From the NCBI GenBank assembly GCA_016218685.1, contig JACRDD010000040.1:1-37070 (forward strand): DNA of 37,070 nt. The letters are read 5' to 3'. Below are positions 25,236 to 34,118 of the stretch, in pieces (the first letter of the stretch is position 1; the number at the start of each line of letters is the position of its first letter). The position numbers were made by a program, and so were the translations under genes. Under the pieces are notes generated by a model. That model did no database searches and had not been told where the DNA came from. It saw nothing but the letters and a program-made list of their open reading frames with translations. Origin of the DNA: Desulfobacterales bacterium (lineage in GTDB: Bacteria > Desulfobacterota > Desulfobacteria > Desulfobacterales > Desulfosarcinaceae).

Positions 25236-26629
25236 TAATTGCCTTCAATCAATTGACCGAAAGAGTGATAGATGTGATCACCGAATTGTGAACCAAAATC
25301 ATAAATTAGTTCACCACCGACCCGTTTTCCAATTCCACCCGCCCATATACCTGCGACACTGGCACATATAAAAACCGTCACAAACAATCCAAATGGCCCC
25401 AGACAAAGAAAGCTGGCGATGCCTATCCCCGCTAACGTTCCACCATAGCTGCCCAATGCGCCACCCAAAACCCCAAATCCCTCCTCAAAGAGCGTACGCA
25501 TCCGCACTTCCGGGGCAGCATGGGCCACGTTGTAAAGCCCAATGGCGGCCGGGATGTACCAGGTAGTAGCACGCCCCGCGTTTTTGAGTAAACTCACGCG
25601 GCCGTTGAGCTGGGAGGCAATCGTGCCCATGTACCGGCTGGAAGACTGGTCGCTGAGGGCCAGCCAGTACTGCTTGCGCATCTGCCGGGCGATTTGAGGC
25701 GTGATGGTCTCGACCCGGTAAGGCACGCTCTTTTTAGCCGCACCGGTCACCACCCAACGCGGCAGATCTCTCATCTGCTGGTTTAATTGCGGGTATTTGG
25801 GGTGGGACTTGAAAAAAGATGCCACCTGCTGGATATGGTTGGCCTTCTTGGAGGTCACCACCTTGAGGCCCAGGTTCCGGACGGCGTCGTTGTACAATTC
25901 CCTGATGAGGGTATTCGTCGTGGCGGCGGACATCAAACCGGAAGCCGCGCCGCCATCGGCCACGCTTACCAGGGCACCGGTCACATCCACGCGGTCATCG
26001 ATACCCACCGCCGCACCGGCCGCCCTGAGCTGTTCGGTGATGTGGGCCAGGTTTAGCGCGGTTTGCGGGTCGGTATCCCCGAATAGCCCCCGTGCATTGG
26101 GATCGAACTGGCTGATCCAGTTTCCGAACAACGGCCCTTCGGCCTGCCAGAAATGGACGTCACGGTCGCATAGGAGTACCGGCGTGATGTTGAGCGTCAA
26201 GCCGGCGGGCAGGTGTTTGGGCATCAGGTAACCGGCCAGAACCGGGTTGTTTTTGAGCAGCAAGGCCCTTTTGGCGCTGGGCGGCAGTCGATGGGAGTTG
26301 CCGTTGGCGAACATGATTTGGGCCACGCCGTCGATGGTGTCTCCCGCTGTGGTGAAGTAAAGCGCGGTGTTGCCGAGATGGGGTCTCCTGAGTCCCTGGG
26401 GAATGTTGCTGAAGGCGTTTTGCCAGATCTGGTATTCCGGCACGACTTCGATCAAGCTGTCGGATAGTAGTATTCTGTCCCCGGGCCAGATGCGGTCCAG
26501 ATCCCCTATATGGGGGTTGGTCGAGCGCACCTTGGCGAGCCAGGTGTGGATCTCATGGGGTTTTACTCTCCGCCGGGTCAGGATCTTGTTGATGGTATCG
26601 CCGGAGGCGACGGTTACCACTTGGGCCAT
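25235..26629 (-). CDS. LysM-like protein with C-terminal glycine-zipper membrane domain, candidate pore-forming toxin
   Basis: This 464-residue protein has no signal peptide. Two LysM-like modules occupy about 3-55 (TVASGDTINKILTRR to IWPGDRILL) and 93-150 (TTAGDTIDGVAQIMFANGN to LPAGLTLNI). A predicted helical middle follows. The C-terminus (about 360-450) is Gly- and Ala-rich and strongly hydrophobic (GVLGGALGSYGGTLAGIGIA, then FGLFVTVFICASVAGIWAGG), like the membrane-inserting hairpins of pore-forming effectors. The start at 26629 follows GGGAG; the open frame upstream is not convincing. Base composition drops in the last ~200 bases, matching the downstream small gene. Type VI or related contractile-system cargo is possible, but no secretion genes are in the window. 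Confidence 0.6.
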   Translation of the reverse strand: MAQVVTVASGDTINKILTRRRVKPHEIHTWLAKVRSTNPHIGDLDRIWPGDRILLSDSLIEVVPEYQIWQNAFSNIPQGLRRPHLGNTALYFTTAGDTIDGVAQIMFANGNSHRLPPSAKRALLLKNNPVLAGYLMPKHLPAGLTLNITPVLLCDRDVHFWQAEGPLFGNWISQFDPNARGLFGDTDPQTALNLAHITEQLRAAGAAVGIDDRVDVTGALVSVADGGAASGLMSAATTNTLIRELYNDAVRNLGLKVVTSKKANHIQQVASFFKSHPKYPQLNQQMRDLPRWVVTGAAKKSVPYRVETITPQIARQMRKQYWLALSDQSSSRYMGTIASQLNGRVSLLKNAGRATTWYIPAAIGLYNVAHAAPEVRMRTLFEEGFGVLGGALGSYGGTLAGIGIASFLCLGPFGLFVTVFICASVAGIWAGGIGKRVGGELIYDFGSQFGDHIYHSFGQLIEGN

Positions 26630-26998
26630 GGCTCTCCCTTCTTTACCGCGCAGGGGATTCGTGCCGGGCAAGATCGCCCGACGGCGCAACTCCGTGGATG
26701 GCGCGGTCCCGTTTTCGATGTGGTTTAGTGAAGCCTGATATTGCAATGGGCGGGGGTGCGCTGCCGGTGGTCGGTCGCTTCCAGGTGAGAGCCAAGGCCC
26801 CGTCGTTGATGGAGCCAGTAACAAGACCCCGGCGACAAGTCAAGGTCCAAAATGGTGCGAAAGGCTTGCCAAACGATCCCCATTGGGGCTACAACCGCTT
26901 TCCGGCCGCTCGCCCTAAAGGAGCACCCCACGGCCGCGATACGTTCGATCCCTTGGTGGACAAATTCCATACGAACCTTCATACGAGAAAGGAAGACG
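26630..26998. other. Divergent intergenic region without a recognised gene
   Basis: These 369 bases separate the minus-strand LysM gene from the plus-strand thiolase gene and must hold both promoters. Both neighbours' frames remain open into it, but these extensions are unlike family members and lack ribosome sites. I see no RNA gene, repeat or convincing -35/-10 pair. Confidence 0.4.
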
Positions 26999-28183
26999 AT
27001 GATGAAAGAGGTAGTAATTGTAGGCGGCGCCCGCACGGCCATCGGCAATTTCAACGGCGCTTTGGAGAGTTTCAATCCGGTGGATCTGGGCGTCATGGCC
27101 CTCAAGGGCGCTCTTGAGAAGAGCGGCGTGGCGGCCTCGGCCATCCAGGAAGTGATTGCCGGCCACTGCAACCAGGCCAGTTCGCCGGGCAACAGCGCGC
27201 GCCATGTGGCCCTCAAGGCCGGCTGCCCGGTAGAATCGGGGGCCTTTACCGTGCACCAGCAGTGCGCCTCCTCCATGCGCGCGGCCGAACTGCTCAGCCA
27301 GCAGATCATGCTGGGCAAGATCGACACCGGCGCCGTGGTGGGCATCGAGAGCATGACCAACACCCCGTACTACCTGTACGGCGCCCGCAAGGGCTACCGC
27401 CTGGGCAATGCCGAGCAGGTGGTGGACGGCCTGATGAAGGGCGGCCTGATCTGCGAATTCGTGGGCTACCACATGGGCATCACCGCCGAGAACATCGCCG
27501 AGCAGTACGGCATCGGCCGCCAAGAGCAGGACCAGTTCGCCCTGCTCAGCCACCAGCGGGCCTGCCATGCCATCGCCCAGGGCTGGTTTAAAGAAGAGAT
27601 CGTGCCCGTGGAAGTCAAGACACGCAAGGGCACGGTGGTCTTCGACACCGACGAGCACCCCATGGCCGACACCTCGCTTGCGTCCCTGGCCAAGCTGCGC
27701 CCGGCCTTCAAGAAGGACGGCACGGTCACGGCCGGCAATGCTTCCAGCCTCAACGACGGCGGCTCGGCCCTGATCATGATGAGCGCCGAGCGCGCCGCGC
27801 AGCAGGGGTTGCGCCCCCTGGCCCGCGTGGTGGCCTCGGCGCCGGGCGGCACCGAACCGCGCATCATGGGCATGGGCGTCGTAGCGGCCGTGCGCAAGGC
27901 CCTGGATTTCGCCGGGCTCAAGCAGTCCCAGATCGACTACTGGGAGTTCAACGAAGCCTTCGCGGCCCAGGTGCTGGGGGTCAACCGCGAACTGAAGATC
28001 GATTTAGATCGTCTGAACGGAGTAGGTTCGGGCATCGCCTTGGGCCATCCCGTAGGCTCCACCGGCGCGCGCCTCATCGTGACCATGATCAACGAGATGA
28101 AGCGCCGCGGCGTGCGCTACGGCTGCGCCTCCTTGTGCGCCAGCGGCGGGCCGGCGCATGCGTTCATCGTGGAGAGGATCTAA
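26999..28183 (+). CDS. Thiolase (acetyl-CoA acetyltransferase type)
   Basis: This thiolase of about 393 residues condenses or cleaves acyl-CoA units. Numbered from the ATG at 27002, the nucleophile Cys88 lies in VHQQCASSMRAAE. The NEAFAAQ motif is present, His349 lies in LGHPVGSTGAR, and the second catalytic Cys379 lies in SLCASGGPAHA. The VVIVGGARTAIGNFNGAL start is typical. Two adjacent ATGs (26999 and 27002) follow AAAGGA; the long upstream open frame is not coding. Sequence alone does not separate a biosynthetic acetoacetyl-CoA thiolase from a degradative one. It stands alone here, convergent with the HlyD gene seven bases away. Confidence 0.9.
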   Translation: MMKEVVIVGGARTAIGNFNGALESFNPVDLGVMALKGALEKSGVAASAIQEVIAGHCNQASSPGNSARHVALKAGCPVESGAFTVHQQCASSMRAAELLSQQIMLGKIDTGAVVGIESMTNTPYYLYGARKGYRLGNAEQVVDGLMKGGLICEFVGYHMGITAENIAEQYGIGRQEQDQFALLSHQRACHAIAQGWFKEEIVPVEVKTRKGTVVFDTDEHPMADTSLASLAKLRPAFKKDGTVTAGNASSLNDGGSALIMMSAERAAQQGLRPLARVVASAPGGTEPRIMGMGVVAAVRKALDFAGLKQSQIDYWEFNEAFAAQVLGVNRELKIDLDRLNGVGSGIALGHPVGSTGARLIVTMINEMKRRGVRYGCASLCASGGPAHAFIVERI

Positions 28184-28190
28184 ACGGTTG

Positions 28191-29249
28191 TTAAAACAGC
28201 CGGAAGGCGAAACGCACCGAAACGGGCAACCCATCCACCCACTGAATCTCCGGCAGGGGCGCCACTAAGTCTAACTCGACCAGCAGCATGATGTCCCGGG
28301 AGCCGATGGGTGAGCTCAGGTCGGCGGGCAGGCGCTTGGTCAAGGTGGCGTCCTGGCGCACGACGGCGGCAAGGGTGGTGCCGTCGGCCAGGCGCACGGT
28401 GGCGCGTTGGCCCTTTCTGGCGTAGCGGGCGTGCTGGGTTGGCAGGTAGGCCACCACGTGGGGTTTGTCCGCGCTGCCCAGCAGGAGCATGGGGGTGCCG
28501 GGGGAGATGAAGGCCCCTTCGACGACGAAAACGTCCAGCACCCGGCCGGCTATGGGCGCGGTCTGGGTCAAGCGGTGCTGCTCGTCGGTGAGGGCCGTCA
28601 TCTGGGCCTTGACGCGCATCAGGGCCGCGCCGGTATCGGCATCGGCGGCGGTGGGCCGCCCCGGCGCCTGCAGGCGATCCAGTTCGAACTGCGCCTGGTC
28701 ATACTCCGTCTGGGCGCGGTTGTAGCGTTCCCGGGCCAGGTGCAGATCGGCCACGGTGGCCGCGCCCTGGTTCCGGAGAAAACCGACATCTTTCAGAAAT
28801 GCTTTGCTGGTCTCCAAGTTCTCCCCGGCCAGGCGCGCGCTCTGACGCGCCAGGCGCACCTGGGGCGCGTCCGCCGCGCCGCCGGCCGTTTGCAGGGCCG
28901 TGTATTCGGCCTGGCGCAGGGCCATCTGGGTCTCCAGATCGGCATTGCGCAGTTGGGCCAGGGTCTGGCCGGCCGTCACCTGCTGGCCGGTACGCACCTC
29001 CAGCCGTTCGACGATACCGCTGGCGTTGCTGTTAACATCGATACGCGCCAGGGAGACGAACCCCTGGGCCGAGACGATCAGCCAGGCCAGCATCAATTTG
29101 ATGAGGAAATAGATCAGGGGGCTGGAGACACACAGCAGCACGACATACCAGCGCCACTGGGCTGCCGCGCGCTTGGCCGGCGCATAGGCCACCTTCATGC
29201 CGTGGACCACGGTGGGATCTTTGTCCTTCTTTTGAAAACTGATTTTCAT
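28191..29249 (-). CDS. HlyD-family periplasmic adaptor (membrane fusion protein)
   Basis: This 352-residue protein has a short basic cytoplasmic N-terminus, one membrane helix (about 34-60), and a periplasmic body. The first lipoyl half-motif follows at about 68-101 (DVNSNASGIVERLEVRTGQQ), then an alpha-helical hairpin to about 225. The second lipoyl half is IAGRVLDVFVVEGAFISPGT, followed by a beta-barrel region. This is the layout of HlyD/EmrA adaptors and of the periplasmic part of Alg44. It is the last gene of the polysaccharide operon, and its ATG overlaps the stop of the outer-membrane factor gene (ATGA). It probably joins the synthase to the outer-membrane channel. No ABC or MFS transporter accompanies it. 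Confidence 0.85.
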   Translation of the reverse strand: MKISFQKKDKDPTVVHGMKVAYAPAKRAAAQWRWYVVLLCVSSPLIYFLIKLMLAWLIVSAQGFVSLARIDVNSNASGIVERLEVRTGQQVTAGQTLAQLRNADLETQMALRQAEYTALQTAGGAADAPQVRLARQSARLAGENLETSKAFLKDVGFLRNQGAATVADLHLARERYNRAQTEYDQAQFELDRLQAPGRPTAADADTGAALMRVKAQMTALTDEQHRLTQTAPIAGRVLDVFVVEGAFISPGTPMLLLGSADKPHVVAYLPTQHARYARKGQRATVRLADGTTLAAVVRQDATLTKRLPADLSSPIGSRDIMLLVELDLVAPLPEIQWVDGLPVSVRFAFRLF

Positions 29250-31351
29250 GGGCAGAGGCCCTCATACTCTTTCCAGGATTGCAGCACGACCCCTTTCAAA
29301 TTCGCCTCGGGCAGCAGGCCGCGCAACCGATCCAACCGTGCGTTCAATGCGTCGCAAGTCTGACCGGCATGGCTCTCGGCGGCGCCCAAGACCGGCTCCA
29401 GGCTCTGGGCGATGGAGAAGCGCAGACCGGGGTGGGCCTTGAGAATCGGACCGGCGATGTCGGCCGCCCGCTGGGGATCGGCCACATAGATCATCAGGAT
29501 TACTTCGTCCACCCCCAGGGCCGCCAGTCGCGGCCCCCAGCCACCGTCCGACCGCTGGGGGTCCAGATAGCGTGGATGCGCGCTGAGGCCCACGGGCAGT
29601 TTGGTCTGGGATTTTACTTCCCGCACGGTCGCCAGCAATTGCGGCCATAGCGCCTCCGGACCTTCGGCATGGCCGGCGATCTGGTCAGGCTCCAGGTCCA
29701 GGTGGATGGCCGTAAAAGGCAGGTCGGACAGATCGCGGATCAGGGCCAGCAGGCGCGGCCGGTGGGCCTCCAGTATCCAGAGCGGCTCGCCCAGCAGCAA
29801 CTCCACCCGCAGGCCTTGCTTTTTAAGATGTTCCAGCACAGTGGCCCACCTGCGGCGATATTCGGGCCGGGCCAGGGCCTTGATCTGTTCGGCATCAAAG
29901 GAGATCAGCAGGCGCTCGACCCGCCGGCGGCGCAGATCGGCCAGCAGCGTCGCGGGCTGGCCGAAGCGTTCCAGCAGCTCGGCGCTGTGCCAGACATACA
30001 CCGTGAAGGCCGGCTGCGGCGGGTCGGCCGGAACGGCCGCGGCCCAGGCCTCGGATGGCGCCAGACTCAGGAGTCGCGCCTGGGCCTGCAGACGCTGCAC
30101 CCAGGCCTCCACGAGATCCACGGCCGCGTGGTACTCTTCCAGGCGCGAACGCTGGGCCTGCTCCAGGCCGTCGCCCGGCAGATAGGCCGAACGCAGGAGC
30201 TTTTCTCGCAATTGCTCCCGGGCGGCCGATAGCCGCTGCATGCCAAAAACCAAATTCTTCTCTGCCGTATGGTATTCGTCCAGGGCCTGCCGGGCGTCCA
30301 TCAGCAGTCGGGCCTGGACGATCGCAAGCTCTTGCCGGCTCTGTTCCAGGGCCGCCTGGGCCGCCTGGCGCCGGGCCGAGCCGGCCTTTCGGGAGCGCAA
30401 GGGAAAGTCGAAGGAGAGATCCACGCCCACGCCGTAGCCGGGCTCGGGGGCGTCCGTCTCCGCGTTGAGGTTGGAGTAAAGCGCCACTTGGCCGTTGACC
30501 TGGCTTTTTTGGGCCAACTCCGCCAGGCGGCGCTGGTCGGCCAGCGCCTGTTGCTGACGCAGCACGAGCGGGTGGCTGTTCCGAACGGCCAGGGCCAAAG
30601 CTTCGGCCTCCAGGCAGGGACGCGCCATCTCAGGGAAAACCGCCTGGAAGGCCGGGACCGTCTCCCCGGTCATCAGCGCCAGGACCCCCAGGGCCCGCTG
30701 TTGGAGGGTTTGGGTCTGGGCCAGGTGCCGACGCACCAGGGCAAAGGCCGACAGGTAGTCGCGCCGGTCCCCTTCGAGCAGATGACCGGCGGCAGTGCGC
30801 TGGGTCAGGACCTGATCCATGGGCGCTTCGTCGCGCAGGAATAGTTCGGCCAGTTGCTGCTTCTCCTGGGCGGCCCAGTAGTTGATGTAGTGCAGTCGCA
30901 GGGCCAGCAGGCTGTCGCGGCCGGCCAGAGCCTGCTCCTGGGCTTTTTCTTCGCTCAGGGCCTGCATCTTGAGCACCGACTCCTCTTCCCGATGCTTGCT
31001 GCCCAGCAGCGGATATTTCAACCCGGCCCGCAGGTCGACGCGTTCATAGGTGCGCATGGCCTCAGTATCCATCTGTTCCCGGAACTGACCGGCGCCGGCG
31101 CCGCCGAAGACCCGCCAGCCGCCTTCGGCCTGGGCCAGGTCCAACCGCCCCAGGCTCTCGTCCAGGGCCGCCACGGCTGCTAGCACCTCGGGCGCGTTCT
31201 GGACGTGGCTTTCGAATTCGGCCAGGGAGCGGGGCGGTGGGGCGGCCTGGGCCAAGGCCGCCCAGCCGAGCGAAGCGAGCACCAGGGCTCCCATCACCAC
31301 CCGCTTGAATTTGTCGCTAAAGCCTTGCATACGATCCATCCGACGGCCCAC
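29246..31351 (-). CDS. TolC-like outer-membrane factor fused to a TIM-barrel glycosidase-like domain
   Basis: This 701-residue protein has a signal peptide (about 1-37, ending LAQAA). A TolC-type outer-membrane factor repeat pair follows at about 40-440, with long helices and LRAGLKYPLLGSK and VGVDLSFDFPLRSRKAG as the two strand segments. A separate domain at about 448-701 is alternating strand and helix. It has LLISFDAEQIKAL, a GH18-like strand FTAIHLDLEPDQI (Asp552, Glu554), KLPVGLSAHPRY, and DEVILMIYVADPQ. The barrel call is inferred from this pattern. AAGGAA upstream supports the GTG start at 31351. Fusion of a channel to a possible polysaccharide-modifying domain is unusual. It is coupled to the HlyD gene. 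Confidence 0.75.
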   Translation of the reverse strand: MGRRMDRMQGFSDKFKRVVMGALVLASLGWAALAQAAPPPRSLAEFESHVQNAPEVLAAVAALDESLGRLDLAQAEGGWRVFGGAGAGQFREQMDTEAMRTYERVDLRAGLKYPLLGSKHREEESVLKMQALSEEKAQEQALAGRDSLLALRLHYINYWAAQEKQQLAELFLRDEAPMDQVLTQRTAAGHLLEGDRRDYLSAFALVRRHLAQTQTLQQRALGVLALMTGETVPAFQAVFPEMARPCLEAEALALAVRNSHPLVLRQQQALADQRRLAELAQKSQVNGQVALYSNLNAETDAPEPGYGVGVDLSFDFPLRSRKAGSARRQAAQAALEQSRQELAIVQARLLMDARQALDEYHTAEKNLVFGMQRLSAAREQLREKLLRSAYLPGDGLEQAQRSRLEEYHAAVDLVEAWVQRLQAQARLLSLAPSEAWAAAVPADPPQPAFTVYVWHSAELLERFGQPATLLADLRRRRVERLLISFDAEQIKALARPEYRRRWATVLEHLKKQGLRVELLLGEPLWILEAHRPRLLALIRDLSDLPFTAIHLDLEPDQIAGHAEGPEALWPQLLATVREVKSQTKLPVGLSAHPRYLDPQRSDGGWGPRLAALGVDEVILMIYVADPQRAADIAGPILKAHPGLRFSIAQSLEPVLGAAESHAGQTCDALNARLDRLRGLLPEANLKGVVLQSWKEYEGLCP

Positions 31352-31361
31352 GGCCGTTTCC

Positions 31362-32699
31362 TTAAAATTTGGTGCGCCGCAGCACCCACCAGGGCGCCAT
31401 GGAAGAGTCCAGGTGGGCCTTGAGCGCCATCTCCTTCAATGTGGCCAGCGCGTTCCAAATGCGCATGCCGAAGGTTTGCAGCGGCACCAGCGGCAGCAGC
31501 CAGGCCAGGCGCAGATCTTCCTTGACGCGCTCCGACAGCATGGTGATGTAGAGCAGGTAGAAGAGCGCGGAGATCACCAGGTATACCAGATAGACCAGCA
31601 GCCAGACGGCAATCACGAACCCTGGCGTATAGAAGGCGAAGACCGTCATGCTGTATACGATGATGATGAACGGCATCACCAATTGGAAGAAGATGCCGGT
31701 CCACAGTTGCATGATAAAATTCTTCCAGCCGAGCATGCGCGGGGCAAAGCTCAGGGCATGCTTGCGGATATACAAGTAGTACAGGTCGCCGTCCCAGCGC
31801 AGACGCTGGTTGTACAACCCGCGCCAGGTGTCGGGGCCGTCGGTGTGGCCCATGGCCCCGGGTTCGAAAACGATCCTGAGCTCGGGATGACGTCCGAAGT
31901 AATTCTTGATCCGCAACGTGATGTCCAGGTCTTCGGCGGTGCCGGCGTCCCAGCCGCCGATCTTTTGCAGGAAGCTTTTGCGGAAGATGCCGAAGGCGCC
32001 GGAGATGTTGTTGACCACGTTGAATTCGCTCAGGCCCACCTTGCTGGCATGGATGGAGAGCAAATACTCCAAGGCCTGGAACCGGGTCACCAGGTTCTTG
32101 AAGGCGTTGCGCACCCGCAGGCTGCCGGCCACGCCCACCACGTTGGGGTCGATGAAGCGGGCCACGGCCGCCTGGACCATGGTGTTGTCAAAGGAGGTGT
32201 CGCCGTCCAGGGCCATGACGATCTCGCCGGTGGACAGGCTCAGTCCGGCATTGAGCGACGAGACCCGGCCGCCGCGCTGCCACTTGGGCACCACCCGCAG
32301 GATGCGGTTCGGTCGCCGGTCGACATAATCGGCCTGCTTGAGGGCTGCCTGGTAAGTGGCGGCGTTTTTTACCGCGCCGTCTATGATGGGCATGATTTCG
32401 ATGATGCCCGGGTAGCACTGCTCGGCCAGGGTGCGGATGGTCACGGCCACGTCCTCGCCTTCGGAATAGCAGGTGATCAGGCACGACACCTTGGGGTGGT
32501 GGGGCGCCTGCCCGGGGATCTGTTCGTTCTTGCGCAGGTAGTAGCGCACGATGCCCAGCATGATGAAGATGTAGACCGGCAGTTCGAAGAAGAGCACGAA
32601 GGGAATAAACTTCAGGGCGAAGTTCATCATGCCGTGATCGAAGGGGCTGAGCAGCAGCAGTTTCAGGGTATGGAAGATTTCGGCCAGCAGGTCGCTCAT
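31362..32699 (-). CDS. Processive family-2 glycosyltransferase (polysaccharide synthase)
   Basis: This 445-residue inner-membrane enzyme is of the cellulose/chitin/PNAG synthase type. An N-terminal membrane helix (about 31-52) precedes the GT2 catalytic domain. That domain has Asp108, the metal-binding DGDTS (Asp165, Asp167), the acceptor AEDLD (Glu256, Asp257) and the product-binding QRLRW at 298-302. The QxxRW motif marks processive synthases. Three or four helices follow (LWTGIFFQLVMPFIIIVYSM and VIAVWLLVYLVYLVISALFY). The start overlaps the stop of the regulator gene (ATGA). The polymer cannot be predicted from sequence alone. Confidence 0.88.
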   Translation of the reverse strand: MSDLLAEIFHTLKLLLLSPFDHGMMNFALKFIPFVLFFELPVYIFIMLGIVRYYLRKNEQIPGQAPHHPKVSCLITCYSEGEDVAVTIRTLAEQCYPGIIEIMPIIDGAVKNAATYQAALKQADYVDRRPNRILRVVPKWQRGGRVSSLNAGLSLSTGEIVMALDGDTSFDNTMVQAAVARFIDPNVVGVAGSLRVRNAFKNLVTRFQALEYLLSIHASKVGLSEFNVVNNISGAFGIFRKSFLQKIGGWDAGTAEDLDITLRIKNYFGRHPELRIVFEPGAMGHTDGPDTWRGLYNQRLRWDGDLYYLYIRKHALSFAPRMLGWKNFIMQLWTGIFFQLVMPFIIIVYSMTVFAFYTPGFVIAVWLLVYLVYLVISALFYLLYITMLSERVKEDLRLAWLLPLVPLQTFGMRIWNALATLKEMALKAHLDSSMAPWWVLRRTKF

Positions 32700-34114
32700 T
32701 CGCCGATCTCCCCTTCCAGCCGGGCCAGCAGCATTTTGGCCCGTTCGCCGGCGATCATCTGGGAAGGCGCATGGAAGCCGACGGTGACCAGGCGCAGCCC
32801 GCTGTCGTCGCCGGAACGCAATCCCATAATCCGCTCGCGCACCGTCTGCTGGCCGGCCGCGTGGGTCTTGGGCAGGAGCAGCCACAGGGTATGCTGACTG
32901 GTGCGGGTGGTCAGGTCGGTGGTGCGGATCAGTTCGCGCACCCGGCGCACGAATTCATCCATCAGGGATCGCACCTGGGCGCGGCCGATGCGGTCGGTCA
33001 GTTCCACGACATTGGCGATGCGCACGGCCACCAGGCTGAACTGCTCCTCCTTGTGGCGCCGGCACAGGGCCAGGAGCCAGTCCAGGATCGATTCGAAATA
33101 GGCCCGGGAGACGTTGTTGAGGCTGTCCAGCATGGAAAAGACATCCTCGACGTCGCCGGTGCGGGCGCTCAATCGCCCCTGGTCGGTGAGCTTGAAGGCC
33201 TGCACCGGACGGGCGATGAGGGCATCGGGCGCGCTGACCTGATGGCAGTGCAGGCAGCGGGCCGTCACCTGGGGATCGACGAACACATGACCGCAGCCGT
33301 TGCACTGGAAGTTTTCCAGGGGCCGGTCATAGTCGGCGCCGATGTGGCGCAGGGCCGTGGCGCATTGGGGACAGACCAGCTTGTCCTGGGAGAAAAAGCG
33401 CTCTTCGGGGCTCACGTGGCCGCAGGTGAAACAGTGCAAGAAGGGCTTCTGGGCGATATCGATGCCCGCGCAGTTGGGGCAGGTGTCGATGTAGTTCAAA
33501 TGGGGGCCGTCGCACTTGGGGCAGTGGCGCAGCCGGTCCACAAGTTGCGTCGGTGCCAGCAGCTTGCGCTGGACCAGGGTCGCGATGGTGTCGTCGGCCT
33601 GTTCCAGCAGGGCTTCGGCCAGGGGATAGGTGTAGATCTTTTCCGCCTGCCAGGTGCCGCTGGGCACCAGGGTGTAATCGGGCCGGGCGTAGAGAAAGCC
33701 CAGCAGGCGGTACACATCGTTGCGGCTGTCGGCCAGGCCGGCGGGGTCCAGTTCGGAAAAGAGCCGTGTCGTGCCCAGCGCCTTGTCCCAGGCCTCGGCC
33801 GGAGTGGCGACGACGCCGTCGCAAAGCTGTTCCACCGATGCCCCCAGGGGGGACAGCAGGTAGATGGGCTTGAGCCCGGGATCCGTGCCGGCCCGCAGGC
33901 GCCGGGCCAGGTCCAGGGCTTTGGCGGCATCGCGGGTGGCGATGAGGAAGCAGAGCGCGGCCGCCGCGTCCGGCAGGCCAGATTCAGTATAGTTTTCAAG
34001 AGCCTGGGCCGGCACCGAGGCCTTGGCGGCCAGGTCCTTGAATTCCGGGTCCAGAACAAAACAGACCACCCGAGCGTGGGTCTCCCCGGGGCGGTTGGGA
34101 GTTGCAGGCGACAT
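32696..34114 (-). CDS. TackOD1-like zinc-ribbon protein with degenerate GGDEF domain, candidate c-di-GMP receptor
   Basis: This 472-residue cytoplasmic protein has three parts. Residues 1-130 look like a receiver-like fold of unknown role. Residues 130-300 hold six CxxC pairs (Cys198/201, 212/215, 228/231, 248/251, 271/274, 287/290), enough for three zinc ribbons. LRHIGADYDRPLE resembles the TackOD1 family as I remember it. Residues 318-470 look like a GGDEF domain whose GGDEF is replaced by SQHTL (406-410). The RxxD inhibitory site is kept five residues earlier (Arg397-Thr-Thr-Asp400), as in PelD. It should bind cyclic di-GMP rather than make it and control the coupled synthase. This is inferred. 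Confidence 0.7.
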   Translation of the reverse strand: MSPATPNRPGETHARVVCFVLDPEFKDLAAKASVPAQALENYTESGLPDAAAALCFLIATRDAAKALDLARRLRAGTDPGLKPIYLLSPLGASVEQLCDGVVATPAEAWDKALGTTRLFSELDPAGLADSRNDVYRLLGFLYARPDYTLVPSGTWQAEKIYTYPLAEALLEQADDTIATLVQRKLLAPTQLVDRLRHCPKCDGPHLNYIDTCPNCAGIDIAQKPFLHCFTCGHVSPEERFFSQDKLVCPQCATALRHIGADYDRPLENFQCNGCGHVFVDPQVTARCLHCHQVSAPDALIARPVQAFKLTDQGRLSARTGDVEDVFSMLDSLNNVSRAYFESILDWLLALCRRHKEEQFSLVAVRIANVVELTDRIGRAQVRSLMDEFVRRVRELIRTTDLTTRTSQHTLWLLLPKTHAAGQQTVRERIMGLRSGDDSGLRLVTVGFHAPSQMIAGERAKMLLARLEGEIGE

Positions 34115-34118
34115 AGTC

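Noticed and set aside
28184..28210. Hairpin between the convergent thiolase and HlyD genes (GGTTG/CAGCC)
   Set aside because: Five-pair stem with a G-T pair and no T-run; too weak for a terminator call.
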